DNA of 64,000 bases from Lysobacterales bacterium (GCA_002632325.1 NSJK01000001.1:186001-250000); one strand, 5' to 3'. Positions 29,262 to 37,904 are shown, counted from the first letter of the stretch. Numbers and translations are program-made. The notes: generated from the sequence alone by a model not told the origin.

Positions 29262-29992
29262 AACCGACGCTGACGATCTTCAAGCGCGAATTGCGCAGCT
29301 ATTTCGCCACGCCGGTGGCCTATGTCTTCATCGTGATCTTCCTGCTGCTCGCTGGCGCCTTCAGCTTCTACCTCGGCGGCTTCTACGAGCGCGGTCAGGC
29401 CGACCTGCAGCCCTTCTTCACCTTCCATCCCTGGCTCTATCTGTTTCTGGTGCCGGCGGTGTCGATGCGACTGTGGGCCGAGGAGCGCAAGAGCGGCACG
29501 ATCGAATTGCTGCTGACCTTGCCGGTGACGCTGTGGCAGGCGGTGCTCGGCAAGTTCTTCGCGGCGTGGGCCTTCATCGCGATTGCGCTGGTGCTGACTT
29601 TCCCGATCTGGCTCACGGTCAATTACCTGGGCAGTCCAGACAACGGCGTGATTTTCGCCAGCTATGTCGGTTCGCTGCTCATGGCCGGCGCCTTCCTCGC
29701 GGTGGGCTCCTGCCTGTCTGCGGCCACGCGCAATCAGGTGATCGCCTTCATTCTCACCGTGGCGATCTGTTTCGTGCTGCTGCTTGCGGGCTATCCGCTC
29801 GTGCTCGGAGCGATCGGCGCGATCGCGCCGCAGGGCGTGGTCGATGCGGTCGCGGGCCTGAGCTTTCTCACGCACTTCGAGGCGATCGGCAAGGGCGTGA
29901 TCGACTTGCGCGACCTCGTCTATTTCGTGCTCACCATCGTGGTCTGGCTGTATGCGAGCACGGTCGTGATCGACATGAAGAAAGCGGCCTGA
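29258..29992 (+). CDS. ABC-2 type permease, GldF-like
   Basis: A 244-aa inner-membrane protein with about six helices. Starts 'MKPTLTIFKRELRSYFATPVAY', includes 'MRLWAEERKSGTIELLLTLPV', a motif of ABC-2 permeases of the gliding/CcmB-like type, and ends soon after 'VIDMKKAA'. Overlaps the ATPase gene in ATGA. Should form the membrane channel for the ATPase upstream. Substrate unknown. Confidence 0.88.
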   Translation: MKPTLTIFKRELRSYFATPVAYVFIVIFLLLAGAFSFYLGGFYERGQADLQPFFTFHPWLYLFLVPAVSMRLWAEERKSGTIELLLTLPVTLWQAVLGKFFAAWAFIAIALVLTFPIWLTVNYLGSPDNGVIFASYVGSLLMAGAFLAVGSCLSAATRNQVIAFILTVAICFVLLLAGYPLVLGAIGAIAPQGVVDAVAGLSFLTHFEAIGKGVIDLRDLVYFVLTIVVWLYASTVVIDMKKAA

Positions 29993-30005
29993 GGAGGAAT
30001 CGACG

Positions 30006-31883
30006 ATGTCATTCAATCGCAAGGCGCTTTCCGGTTCCGCCCTCGTCGTGCTCGGCGTGCTGTTCGTGGCGGTGTTGCTGCTGGTCAATGTCGCGCTGCG
30101 TGGTGCGCGCATCGATCTCACCCAGGGGCGCCTCTACACGCTTTCCGACGGCACCCGCAACATCCTCAAGTCGATCGACGAGCCGATCAACCTGTATTTC
30201 TTCTGGTCCGACAAGGGCAGTCAGGAAATTCCGCAAGTGCGCGCCTATGCGACGCGCGTGCGTGAGATGCTCGAAGAGATGGCCTCGCATGCAAACGGCA
30301 AACTGCACCTGCAGTTCATCGATCCCCTGCCGTTTTCCGAGGACGAAGACCGCGCCGCGAGCATGGGCCTGCAGGCAATTCCGGTGTCGGCCGCGGGTGA
30401 CAAGATATTTCTCGGCATCGCCGGCACCAATTCGACCAATGGTCAGGCTTCGATCCCGTTCCTGCAGCCGGACAAGGAAGCCTTTCTCGAATACGACCTC
30501 GCCAAACTGATCCATCAGCTCGAAGTGCCGAACAAGCCGGTGGTCGGCCTGCTCACGGGCTTGCCGATCGAGGCCGATTTCGATCCGGCCACTCGCCAGA
30601 TGCGTCCGGCCTGGGCGGTCGATCAGCAGTGGCGGCAATTGTTCGAGGTGCGCAAGCTCGACGGCGCCACGCTCAAGAGCATCGACAAGGACATTTCGGT
30701 GCTGATTCTGGTGCAACCGAAGAAGCTCCCGGACGACGCGCTGTATGCGATCGACCAATTCGTGCTGCGCGGCGGGCATCTGCTCGCCTTCATCGATCCC
30801 GATGCGCAGATGGATCAGTCCGGCGCCGATCCGAACAATCCGATGGCGGCGATGATGGCCGACAAGTCCTCCGATCTGCCGAAACTGTTCAAGGCCTGGC
30901 ATATCGACTACGACCCGCACAAGGTGGTGATCGACCGCGCGCGCGCACTGTCGATCAGCATGGGCGAGGCGCAGGCGCCAGTGCGCCATCCGGCCATCCT
31001 CGGTTTGGGCGAGGATGACTTCAACCACGAGGATGTGGTGACGGCGAATCTTGCGACCATCAATCTCAGCACGGCCGGTTTCATCGAGCTGGCCAAGGGT
31101 GCCAAGGGCGAAAAGCTCGAACCATTGCTGCAGACTTCATCCGACGCGAGCAGCGTCGCCAGTGACCGCCTGCGCATGCTCGCCGATCCGGCGAGTCTGC
31201 TCGCAGACTACACGCCGGCCGGCAGTCCGTTCGTGATCGCCGGGCGCCTGAGCGGCCTGCTCGACAGTGCGTTCCCGGAGCGCAAGGGACCGGATCATCT
31301 CGCCCAGTCGAAGCAGGATGCGCAGGTGGTGATCGTCGCCGACACCGACATTCTCTCCGACCGCATGTGGGTGCAGGTGCGCTCCTTCCTCGGCCAGTCG
31401 CTGATGAACGCGTTTGCCAACAACGGCGACTTCGCGGTCAACCTCGTCGACAATCTTGCGGGCTCGGGCGATCTCATCGCCATCCGTGGCCGCGCCACCG
31501 CACAGCGGCCCTTCACCACCGTGGAGGCGATCAAGCGCAGTGCCGACGAGCGCTTCCGTGCCAAGGAGCAGGACCTGCAGCGCGAGCTGTCGGACACCGA
31601 GCGCAAGCTCACCGAGCTGCAATCGGGCAAGTCGCAGGATCAGGCGATGGTGCTGTCGCCCGAGCAGAAGGGCGAGCTCGACAAGTTCCTCAAGCGCAAG
31701 GTCGAGATCCGCAAGGAACTGCGTGCGGTCCGGCGTCAGCTCGACGCGCAGATCGAATCGCTCGGCACGCGCCTGAAGATCATCAACATCCTGCTGATGC
31801 CGCTGTTGGTGACCTTGGCTGCACTGGGTTTTGCGTGGTGGCGTGCGCAGCGTCGGCGTGCCGCGCAGGGAGGCAAGTCATGA
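30006..31883 (+). CDS. GldG-family ABC transporter auxiliary protein
   Basis: A 625-aa protein with an N-terminal transmembrane helix (SGSALVVLGVLFVAVLLLVNVAL cut at ~residue 35), a large periplasmic part with 'LYTLSDGTRNILKSIDEPI' (typical of the ABC_transp_aux family), a coiled coil near residues 515-545, and a C-terminal helix (ILLMPLLVTLAALGFAWW) before a short basic tail. It is taken to couple the permease to envelope partners. Starts 13 bp after the permease behind GAGGA and overlaps the DUF4340 gene by 4 nt. Confidence 0.87.
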   Translation: MSFNRKALSGSALVVLGVLFVAVLLLVNVALRGARIDLTQGRLYTLSDGTRNILKSIDEPINLYFFWSDKGSQEIPQVRAYATRVREMLEEMASHANGKLHLQFIDPLPFSEDEDRAASMGLQAIPVSAAGDKIFLGIAGTNSTNGQASIPFLQPDKEAFLEYDLAKLIHQLEVPNKPVVGLLTGLPIEADFDPATRQMRPAWAVDQQWRQLFEVRKLDGATLKSIDKDISVLILVQPKKLPDDALYAIDQFVLRGGHLLAFIDPDAQMDQSGADPNNPMAAMMADKSSDLPKLFKAWHIDYDPHKVVIDRARALSISMGEAQAPVRHPAILGLGEDDFNHEDVVTANLATINLSTAGFIELAKGAKGEKLEPLLQTSSDASSVASDRLRMLADPASLLADYTPAGSPFVIAGRLSGLLDSAFPERKGPDHLAQSKQDAQVVIVADTDILSDRMWVQVRSFLGQSLMNAFANNGDFAVNLVDNLAGSGDLIAIRGRATAQRPFTTVEAIKRSADERFRAKEQDLQRELSDTERKLTELQSGKSQDQAMVLSPEQKGELDKFLKRKVEIRKELRAVRRQLDAQIESLGTRLKIINILLMPLLVTLAALGFAWWRAQRRRAAQGGKS

Positions 31884-33094
31884 ACCAGAAGACCTTCTTC
31901 GGCCTCGCGCTTGCGGCCCTGCTCGCCCTGCTCGCTGCGATCGTGATCCAGTATCGCAAACAGCCGCAGCAGGATGTCGGGGCGCACGACGAATTCCTCG
32001 CGCCTGCACTGCACGAACATGTCAATGACGTCAGCAGCCTCGTCATCAGGGGCGCCGGCGACAAGGTGCTGGCAACGCTGGTGCGTGGAGACAAGGGCTG
32101 GACGCTTGCCGAAAAGGCTGGCTATGCAGTCGACAGCGGCAAGCTGCGCGAACTCCTGCTCAAACTCGCCGACGCGAAGCTGGTCGAGCCCAAGACCGCG
32201 AACAAGGACAAGTACGCCTTGCTCGGCGTGCAGGATCTTGCCGACGCCGATGCCAAGGGTCTGGGTCTGGAGATCAAGGGACTTGCGCAGCCGTTGCAGC
32301 TCATCATCGGCGACAGCAATCCGCATGGCGGCACCTATGTGCGCCGCGTGGGCGACGCGCAGAGTTGGCTGACGCGGGCAGCGCTCAGTGTCGACAAGGA
32401 TCCCGCCAACTGGCTGCACAAGGAGTTGCTGTCGATTCCGGCCTCGCGCATCGCCAGCGTGAATCTCACGCACGCAGCGGATGCGGCTGTGCGCCTTGCG
32501 AAGAAACCGGGCAGCGATGCCGATTTCAGCCTGCTCGACATCCCGTCCGGCCGCGAGGCCGGTGATGCCTATGCGATCAATGGCGTTGCCGGCACGCTCG
32601 ATGGCCTGCGTTTCGATGACGTCTTGCCGGGTTCCGGCGCGAATGCGCCCGACGACGCGCACAAGGCCCGTTTCGAAACCACCGATGGCCTGCTCATCGA
32701 CGTGGCGAGTTGGCCCGTCGATGGCAAGCATCGCGCGCAGTTCGCGATCTCGCTCGACACCGCCAAGGCGGATGAAGGCATTGAGGCCGCGCAGGCCAGG
32801 CTGAAGGTCGATTACGAGAAGGCTTTGGCCGAGGCAAGCGCTGCGGGTGGCGACAAGGGCGGCAAGAACGCTGCGCAAGCGCCGCTCAAGCCGCTCGCGG
32901 TCAGCGATGCAGGCAAGGATCGCGAGCAGCGGCTGCGCACGCTCGAGGACGAAGTCGCCACACTGCAGGCGCGCCTGCAGGGCTGGACTTTCGTGTTGCC
33001 CGCTTACAAGGCGGCCAATCTCGACAAGTCGCAGGTGGATCTGCTCAAGTCGGTCGAGGCCAAGGCGGCGGGGACAAAGACCAAGGCCAGGTGA
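31880..33094 (+). CDS. DUF4340 membrane-anchored protein
   Basis: A 404-aa protein with one N-terminal transmembrane helix (TFFGLALAALLALLAAIVI) and a periplasmic beta-rich DUF4340 part: 'VSSLVIRGAGDKVLATLVRG', 'WTLAEKAGYAVDSGKLREL', 'NWLHKELLSIPASRIASV'. The C-terminus is a Lys-rich coiled coil. Last gene of the four-gene ABC module (ATGA overlap with the GldG-like gene). Function unknown beyond its conserved association with GldG-like systems. Confidence 0.85.
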   Translation: MNQKTFFGLALAALLALLAAIVIQYRKQPQQDVGAHDEFLAPALHEHVNDVSSLVIRGAGDKVLATLVRGDKGWTLAEKAGYAVDSGKLRELLLKLADAKLVEPKTANKDKYALLGVQDLADADAKGLGLEIKGLAQPLQLIIGDSNPHGGTYVRRVGDAQSWLTRAALSVDKDPANWLHKELLSIPASRIASVNLTHAADAAVRLAKKPGSDADFSLLDIPSGREAGDAYAINGVAGTLDGLRFDDVLPGSGANAPDDAHKARFETTDGLLIDVASWPVDGKHRAQFAISLDTAKADEGIEAAQARLKVDYEKALAEASAAGGDKGGKNAAQAPLKPLAVSDAGKDREQRLRTLEDEVATLQARLQGWTFVLPAYKAANLDKSQVDLLKSVEAKAAGTKTKAR

Positions 33095-33152
33095 AGGCGG
33101 CGCGCACGCTGTGTGCCGCGCAGTTCACCGCAACGCGAATCAGGTTTCAGTT

Positions 33153-33256
33153 CGTCATTCCAGCCGCTCTCGACAGTCGAACGGATCGGTCACGCTGGAA
33201 TCCACGGTTTCAATGCGAGTGTGCAGAGCTGAATCCCGGCTTGCGCCGGGATGACG
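33153..33256. repeat. Interspersed GTCATTCC...GGGATGACG repeat
   Basis: A nested inverted repeat: outer arms CGTCAT (33153-33158) and ATGACG (33251-33256), inner ATTCCAGC (33157-33164) with GCTGGAAT (33194-33201), and a compact hairpin ATCCCGGC-TTGC-GCCGGGAT (33233-33252). The ends resemble the very widespread proteobacterial repeat whose copies read GTCATTCCCGC...GGAATCC. It lies between the converging DUF4340 and fabV genes, a common site for such repeats. Confidence 0.75.
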
Positions 33257-33293
33257 GACGTTTCGAGTTGAGCCGGGGCGAAGGTCGATGGCG

Positions 33294-33319
33294 GCGGCAC
33301 GGACCCAAGCCCGTGCCGC
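33294..33319 (-). terminator. Hairpin after fabV
   Basis: A perfect 9-bp stem (33294-33302 with 33311-33319) and 8-nt loop lie 8 bp beyond the fabV stop. No T-run follows on the fabV strand, so it may stabilise the 3' end or end transcription with Rho rather than act as a classical intrinsic terminator. Confidence 0.4.
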
Positions 33320-33327
33320 GACACGTT

Positions 33328-34536
33328 TCAGCCCAGTTCGATGCAATCGAAGCGCACGTCGGGATCGACCTCGGCGTCGTAATCGACGTCGTCGCGCTCG
33401 AAGCCGAACAGCTTGAGGAACTCGCGCTTGTAATTGGCGTAGTCGGTGAGCTGGAACAGGTTCTCGGTGGTGACTTTGGGCCACAGCGCCTTGCAGGCAT
33501 CTTGCACATCGGCGCGCAGTTCCCAGTCGTCGAGGCGGAAGCGGTGCTCCTCGTCGAGCGTCGGTGCCTTGTGATCGCTGCGGTACATGTGTTCGCGCAA
33601 CAGTCGATCGAGTTGGTCGAGGGTACCTTCGTGCAGCCCCTTTTCCTTCATGATCTTGAACACAAGCGCGATGTACAACGGCATCATCGGGATCGCCGCG
33701 CTCGCCTGCGTCACCACCGACTTGAGCACGGCGACGTTCGCACTGCCGCCGCGTGCGGACAAGCGGGCGTCGAGACGACGAGCGGTGGCGTCGAGATCGA
33801 TCTTGGCGCGGCCCAGCGCGCCATGCCAATAGATCGGCCAGGTGATTTCGGTGCCGATGTAACTGAAGGCGACGCTGCGCGCCTTGGCGGCGAGCACGCC
33901 GGCGCGCTCGAGCGCGTCGATCCACAGTTCCCAGTCCTGACCGCCCATCACGGCGATGGTGTCTTCGACTTCCTGCTCGGTCGCCGGCTCGATCGTGGCC
34001 TGCACGATGGCGTCCTTGTTGGTGTCGATCGCGGTCGAGGTGTAGGCCGCCCCGATCGGCTTGAGCGAAGAGCGCTTGACCTCGCCGCTGCCGGGCAGCT
34101 TGCGTGCCGGCGCCGCCAGTGAGTAGACGATCAGATCGATCTGGCCGCCCATTTCGGTCTTGATGAGTTCGATGACCTTGGCGCGTGCATCGTCGGAAAA
34201 CGCATCGCCATTGATCGAACGGCTGTACAGGCCCTGCTGCTTGGCCTGTCGATCGAATTCGGCGCTGTTGTACCAGCCCGCGCTGCCCGGCTTGTTCGCG
34301 CTGCCGGCGCGCTCGAAGAACACACCGAGCGTGTTGGCGCCGAAACCGAACGCGCAGGCGATGCGCGCGGCGAGGCCATATCCCGTCGATGCGCCGATCA
34401 CCAGCACGTTCTTCGGACCGTCGCTGCGCATGCCGCGCGCGCGGGTCGTGGCGATCTGATCGCGCACGTTGAGCGCGCAGCCGGTCGGATGCGTGGTGAT
34501 GCAGATGAAGCCGCGGGCCTTGGGATGGATGATCAA
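33328..34536 (-). CDS. fabV: Enoyl-ACP/trans-2-enoyl-CoA reductase FabV
   Basis: A 402-aa cytoplasmic NADH-dependent reductase of fatty-acid elongation. It shows the N-terminal '[20 protein letters not shown]', the dinucleotide site '[17 protein letters not shown]', 'INGDAFSD', the catalytic Tyr-x8-Lys in '[10 protein letters not shown]', and the C-terminal '[17 protein letters not shown]'. Full FabV length. No FabI is present in this window. FabV enzymes are intrinsically tolerant to triclosan. A TAGAAT -10 box lies just upstream at the edge of the MITE-like element. Confidence 0.96.
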   Translation of the reverse strand: MIIHPKARGFICITTHPTGCALNVRDQIATTRARGMRSDGPKNVLVIGASTGYGLAARIACAFGFGANTLGVFFERAGSANKPGSAGWYNSAEFDRQAKQQGLYSRSINGDAFSDDARAKVIELIKTEMGGQIDLIVYSLAAPARKLPGSGEVKRSSLKPIGAAYTSTAIDTNKDAIVQATIEPATEQEVEDTIAVMGGQDWELWIDALERAGVLAAKARSVAFSYIGTEITWPIYWHGALGRAKIDLDATARRLDARLSARGGSANVAVLKSVVTQASAAIPMMPLYIALVFKIMKEKGLHEGTLDQLDRLLREHMYRSDHKAPTLDEEHRFRLDDWELRADVQDACKALWPKVTTENLFQLTDYANYKREFLKLFGFERDDVDYDAEVDPDVRFDCIELG

Positions 34537-34572
34537 GCTCGTTCACCGGGTCGCTGTCGGGCCGGTGATTCT

Positions 34573-34858
34573 AGGGCAACGCTGATCAAGTTGCGCAACC
34601 GTCGCAACACCTGTCTACGTGCAGATCGAGGTGCGTTGCCGCAGACAGACTGGCCGTCTTTCAAGGCGGCGCGCCGATGAGCTGCGCGCAGACAGGCGTC
34701 GCCCAACCGCTTGATCTTGATTGAATCGGGTGGCGCTCGGAAAGCCCTCCAGCCGCACCGCGCGGCTCGGAAAGGCAAGAGCCTTCCCTTCGCCACGCAG
34801 CACGTCTGGCGAAATTCCGAGCACCATGACGGCTGCGCAACTTGATCAGCGTTGCCCT
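34573..34858. mobile_element. MITE-like element with 25-bp perfect terminal inverted repeats
   Basis: This fills most of the 359-bp gap between fabV and the antiporter gene. The ends are AGGGCAACGCTGATCAAGTT... (34573-34597) and its exact 25-bp reverse complement (34834-34858), which bound 286 bp. The interior has short partial repeats (GCAGACAG twice) and only small open frames without recognisable domains, so no transposase. No target-site duplication is visible. It looks like a non-autonomous transposable element. It lies 37 bp after the antiporter stop and 36 bp before the fabV start codon. Confidence 0.75.
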
Positions 34859-34895
34859 GGCAGGCGTGGCGCCAGTGGCAGCCGCCAGCAACGCC

Positions 34896-35984
34896 TCAGG
34901 GCACGAAGCTCAGGAACACCCAGGCGGCGAAGATCACCAGATGCACGATGCCGGGCAGGGTGGTGGTACGACCGGTGCGCAGCGAGATCGACACCACGAA
35001 CAAGGACAGAATCAGCAGCACCGTGGCCTTGGCATCGATGCCAAGTGCAAGCGGCCAACCCATGATCACCGCCAGCAGGGCGACTGTGGGCACGGTCAGT
35101 CCGATGCTCGCGATCGCCGAACCCACCGCGAGGTTGAGGCTCTTCTGCAACTGGTTGGCGTGTGCGGCGCGCACCGCGGCGACGCTCTCGGGCAACAGCA
35201 CGATCGTCGCGATGAGGATGCCGACCGTCGCCGGAGGCGCATCGAGCGCCGTGACCAGCTGCTCGATCGCCGGCGAGATCGCCTTGGCGCTGAGCACCAC
35301 CGCGACCAGGGCGATCAGCAACAGGCACAGGCTCAAAAGTGCTTCGCGATTGGCGGGCGTGGAGTCATGACCCTTGCCGGTGGGTGCATCGTCAGCGAGC
35401 AGGAAATAGTCGCGATTGCGCACCGTCTGGAACAGCGTGAAGGCGACGAACAACAACAGGGTGACGATCGCGACGAAGATCAACTGGCCGGTGGTGTAGA
35501 CCGGGCCCGGCGCGCTCGCCGAGTAATTGGGCAGGATCAGGGTGAAGGTCACGATCACGCTGAGCGTTCCCAGCGCCGCATTGATGCCTTCGAGCTTGAA
35601 GCCCTGCTCGTGATGCTTGCGCCCGCCGACCAGGAGGCTCGCGCCGATGAGTCCGTTGAGGATGATCATCACCGCCGCATACACCGTGTCACGTGCCAGC
35701 CCCGAAGCCGTCTCGCCACCACCGAGCATCATCGACACGATCAATGCGACCTCGATCACCGTGACCGCAAGCGCAAGCACGAGGGTGCCGAATGGCTCGC
35801 CGAGCCGATGCGCGATCACCTCGGCGTGGTGAACCGCAGCGACGATGCTGCCGATCAGGCCGAACACGAGCACGAAGGTGACACCGGGAATACCGCGTGC
35901 AAGCCACGCGAGCACGAGCGCGGCGATACCGACCAGCGGCAGCGCGATCGTCCACGGCGGATTGTGGTTTCCGGTCGGGCTCAT
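34896..35984 (-). CDS. chaA: Calcium/proton antiporter, ChaA-like CaCA family
   Basis: A 362-aa membrane protein with about eleven helices. The two alpha repeats of the CaCA family are seen in 'LGEPFGTLVLALAVTVIEVAL' and 'VGILIATIVLLPESVAAVRAA' (GN/GEPFG...E and LLPE...), with the conserved acidic residues. Expected to export Ca2+ (or Na+/K+) against H+. The ATG is chosen for GGATGACC upstream; another ATG lies three codons earlier. A 16-bp palindrome lies 65 bp upstream of its start. Confidence 0.88.
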   Translation of the reverse strand: MSPTGNHNPPWTIALPLVGIAALVLAWLARGIPGVTFVLVFGLIGSIVAAVHHAEVIAHRLGEPFGTLVLALAVTVIEVALIVSMMLGGGETASGLARDTVYAAVMIILNGLIGASLLVGGRKHHEQGFKLEGINAALGTLSVIVTFTLILPNYSASAPGPVYTTGQLIFVAIVTLLLFVAFTLFQTVRNRDYFLLADDAPTGKGHDSTPANREALLSLCLLLIALVAVVLSAKAISPAIEQLVTALDAPPATVGILIATIVLLPESVAAVRAAHANQLQKSLNLAVGSAIASIGLTVPTVALLAVIMGWPLALGIDAKATVLLILSLFVVSISLRTGRTTTLPGIVHLVIFAAWVFLSFVP

Positions 35985-36049
35985 GCAGGTCATCCGGGTC
36001 GGTGGCGGGGTACGGCATGGTGCCGCGATGCGGGTTCGAACTCCAGAGA

Positions 36050-36065
36050 TGCGGATCGATCCGCA
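36050..36065. promoter_or_regulatory. 16-bp perfect palindrome upstream of the antiporter
   Basis: TGCGGATCGATCCGCA is its own exact reverse complement and lies between the antiporter start and the hicB-like stop. It could be an operator for a dimeric regulator or a short hairpin at the end of the hicB-like transcript; no regulator gene is adjacent. Confidence 0.35.
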
Positions 36066-36113
36066 AGACGACTACGGGCCAGATTTCAGAACCACGAAAC
36101 GTTGCGAACCGGG

Positions 36114-36392
36114 CTACGAGGCCAGCTTGCTCGCAGCCCACTGATTGAGGCTGACACCTTCTTGCGCGGCCTCGCGTGCGAGGTGCGCGTGCAGGCTGCG
36201 CGGCACCCGCACCAGAAACTTGCCGCTGTAGCGCGATACCGGCTCGGCGATGCTGGCCGCCGGAGTACGCTTGCCCACGGCCTGCATCGATTGCGCCCAC
36301 GCGGTCACGGCATCTTGCACTTCCCGTGCCGCGTCTGCTTCGGTGGCGCCCCCAGCCGAACAACCGGGAAGATCGGGAGCTTCGGCACTCAC
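36114..36392 (-). CDS. HicB-like antitoxin, N-terminally shortened, orphan
   Basis: A 92-aa protein started at GTG. It begins at 'SAEAPDLPGCSAGG', the 'PDLPGC' core of HicB, and continues with a helical segment and a ribbon-helix-helix-like tail 'KFLVRVPRSLHAHLAREAAQEGVSLNQWAA' that binds DNA in this family. The usual ~20-residue N-terminal strand pair is missing, because that stretch belongs to the overlapping upstream gene. No HicA-like toxin is visible on either side. The start overlaps the upstream stop in GTGA. It may be a remnant or a free-standing regulator. Confidence 0.7.
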   Translation of the reverse strand: MSAEAPDLPGCSAGGATEADAAREVQDAVTAWAQSMQAVGKRTPAASIAEPVSRYSGKFLVRVPRSLHAHLAREAAQEGVSLNQWAASKLAS

Positions 36393-36559
36393 CTGGCTTC
36401 GGGGTGCCGCTGCTGCCAGCGCGCGAGGCGCTCGCGGTAGTCGGCGAGTTCCTCGGTGTAGACATCCTGCACGCAGCGATCGCAGCCGCTGTCGCAGCAG
36501 TCGCTGGGCAAGGGCGCTTCGGGTGGCAGCGGGCGAGGATCGGTGTCGGCGGGATTCAT
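36389..36559 (-). CDS. Small oxidoreductase-like domain protein
   Basis: A 56-aa protein with 'SDCCDSGCDRCVQDVYTEEL', the four-Cys signature of the oxidoreductase-like (Oxidored-like) family found in proteobacteria and eukaryotic mitochondria. The family probably binds metal or a cluster; function is not established. The Pro-rich N-terminus is usual. Too short to stand out without the Cys motif. Its stop overlaps the hicB-like GTG start by 4 nt. Confidence 0.7.
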   Translation of the reverse strand: MNPADTDPRPLPPEAPLPSDCCDSGCDRCVQDVYTEELADYRERLARWQQRHPEAR

Positions 36560-36758
36560 TGCGCGAAGGTCGTGGCAAACCGTGTGTTGAGATGGGGACG
36601 CGGGAAGCAAGCCACAAGCAGGTCGATGCGGCAAGCAAAGTGGAGCGCTGGCTGAACCAGAGGCGCGTGGACTGCGCCAGCGAGCTCGCAAACGCGCACA
36701 ATGGCCGGTGCGCAGCGTCGCAATCGATTCATGGGGCGGCGTTGATGAAGCTTCGATC

Positions 36759-37397
36759 ATGTCTCCCATCGTCCAGAATCCAGCTTCCGCCCCCGGCGAG
36801 TCCTTCGACCGCCTGCTCAGCGCGATCCGCGCGTGCACGGTCTGTGCCGGGCATCTGCCGCTCGGACCTCGTCCCATCGTGCAACTGGATCCACGCGCAC
36901 GGTTGATGATTGTCGGTCAGGCGCCCGGCCTCAAGGTGCACCAGACCGGCATACCGTGGAACGATGCGAGCGGCCGCATGTTGCGCCAGTGGTTGGATAT
37001 CGACGAGAGCGTGTTCCACGACGCCAGCCGCGTCGCGATCATGCCGATGGGTTTTTGTTATCCGGGACGCGGCAAGGGCGGCGACCTGCCGCCGCGCAAG
37101 GAATGTGCGCCGCTGTGGTTCGATCGCGTGTACACGCATCTGACACGGATCGAATTGATCCTGCTGATCGGGCGCTACGCGCAAGCCTGGTATCTGGGCA
37201 AGGAACAGAAGGCGAACCTGACCCGGACCGTTGCCGCTTTCGCCGAGTACGCACCGCGCTACATTCCGCTCGTGCATCCCTCGCCGCGCAACACCGCATG
37301 GATGCAGCGCAATCCCTGGTTCGAGCAGGACTTGTTGCCGGTCTTGCGTTCGCGCGTGGCGGCAGTCCTCGATCTGCCACAAGGAGAAACTCGATGA
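36759..37397 (+). CDS. Uracil-DNA glycosylase, [4Fe-4S] family-4 type
   Basis: A 212-aa DNA-repair protein. 'VGQAPG' and 'HPSPRN' are the two active-site motifs. Cys26, Cys29, Cys100 and Cys116 have the same relative spacing as the [4Fe-4S] ligands in family-4 uracil-DNA glycosylases (CxxC, then two Cys 16 apart). The ATG is preceded by a weak site; another ATG 17 codons upstream in the divergent spacer is possible. Overlaps the DUF488 gene in ATGA. Removes uracil from DNA; exact substrate range inferred. Confidence 0.85.
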   Translation: MSPIVQNPASAPGESFDRLLSAIRACTVCAGHLPLGPRPIVQLDPRARLMIVGQAPGLKVHQTGIPWNDASGRMLRQWLDIDESVFHDASRVAIMPMGFCYPGRGKGGDLPPRKECAPLWFDRVYTHLTRIELILLIGRYAQAWYLGKEQKANLTRTVAAFAEYAPRYIPLVHPSPRNTAWMQRNPWFEQDLLPVLRSRVAAVLDLPQGETR

Positions 37398-37771
37398 ACA
37401 AGACCAAGACTGCCCATCGCGACATCGTTCTGCAGCGCGCATACGAGGATCCGGGCGCGCATGATGGTTACCGCGTGCTGGTCGATCATTTCTGGCCGCG
37501 TGGTCGCAGCAAGGATGTGCTGCGGCTCGATGAATGGGCGCGCGAGCTCGGCGCCAGTGCCGAGCTCATCCATTGGTACGGGCATGTGCATGAACGCTGG
37601 CCCGAGTTCCGCGAGCGTTATCGCAAGGAGCTGGCGCAGGATGCACAGAAGGAACGCATGCGGGCCTTGCTCAAGGCCGCGGGCAAGCAGCGCATCACCC
37701 TGGTGTTCGGCGCGCGTACCGAGACGGAGAACCAGGCGGTCGTGCTGCGCGAGGTCCTGCTTGAGCTGTGA
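37394..37771 (+). CDS. DUF488 family protein (YeaO-like)
   Basis: A 125-aa cytoplasmic protein of the YeaO-like DUF488 group: 'YRVLVDHFWPRGRSKD', 'LRLDEWARELGAS', 'WPEFRERYRKEL' and 'ITLVFGARTETENQAVVL'. AAGGAG precedes the ATG, which overlaps the glycosylase stop. Function unknown; coupling to a repair gene suggests a nucleic-acid-related role, but this is inference. Confidence 0.85.
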   Translation: MNKTKTAHRDIVLQRAYEDPGAHDGYRVLVDHFWPRGRSKDVLRLDEWARELGASAELIHWYGHVHERWPEFRERYRKELAQDAQKERMRALLKAAGKQRITLVFGARTETENQAVVLREVLLEL

Positions 37772-37904
37772 TGTTGAACGCCCGGCTCTGCACATTGCAT
37801 TGGGGCCGTCGAGCAGCTTCGACACGCAAGTCCGGTGTTTTTCGCCACGACTTTGCGCTGGCACGCTGCTAGAGTGCGCAGCCTCGAATGAGCAGGACTT
37901 CGCG

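Noticed and set aside
34615..34827. Small minus-strand frame inside the MITE-like element
   Set aside because: 70 residues, Arg/Ser-rich, no transposase motif; likely chance.
36025..36065. T-loop-like GGTTCGAACTCC, possible tRNA remnant
   Set aside because: No acceptor, D or anticodon arm can be drawn around it on either strand.
36393..36758. HicA toxin partner for the HicB-like gene
   Set aside because: No ~60-residue HicA-like frame with the conserved G-x-H motif on either strand here or just downstream.
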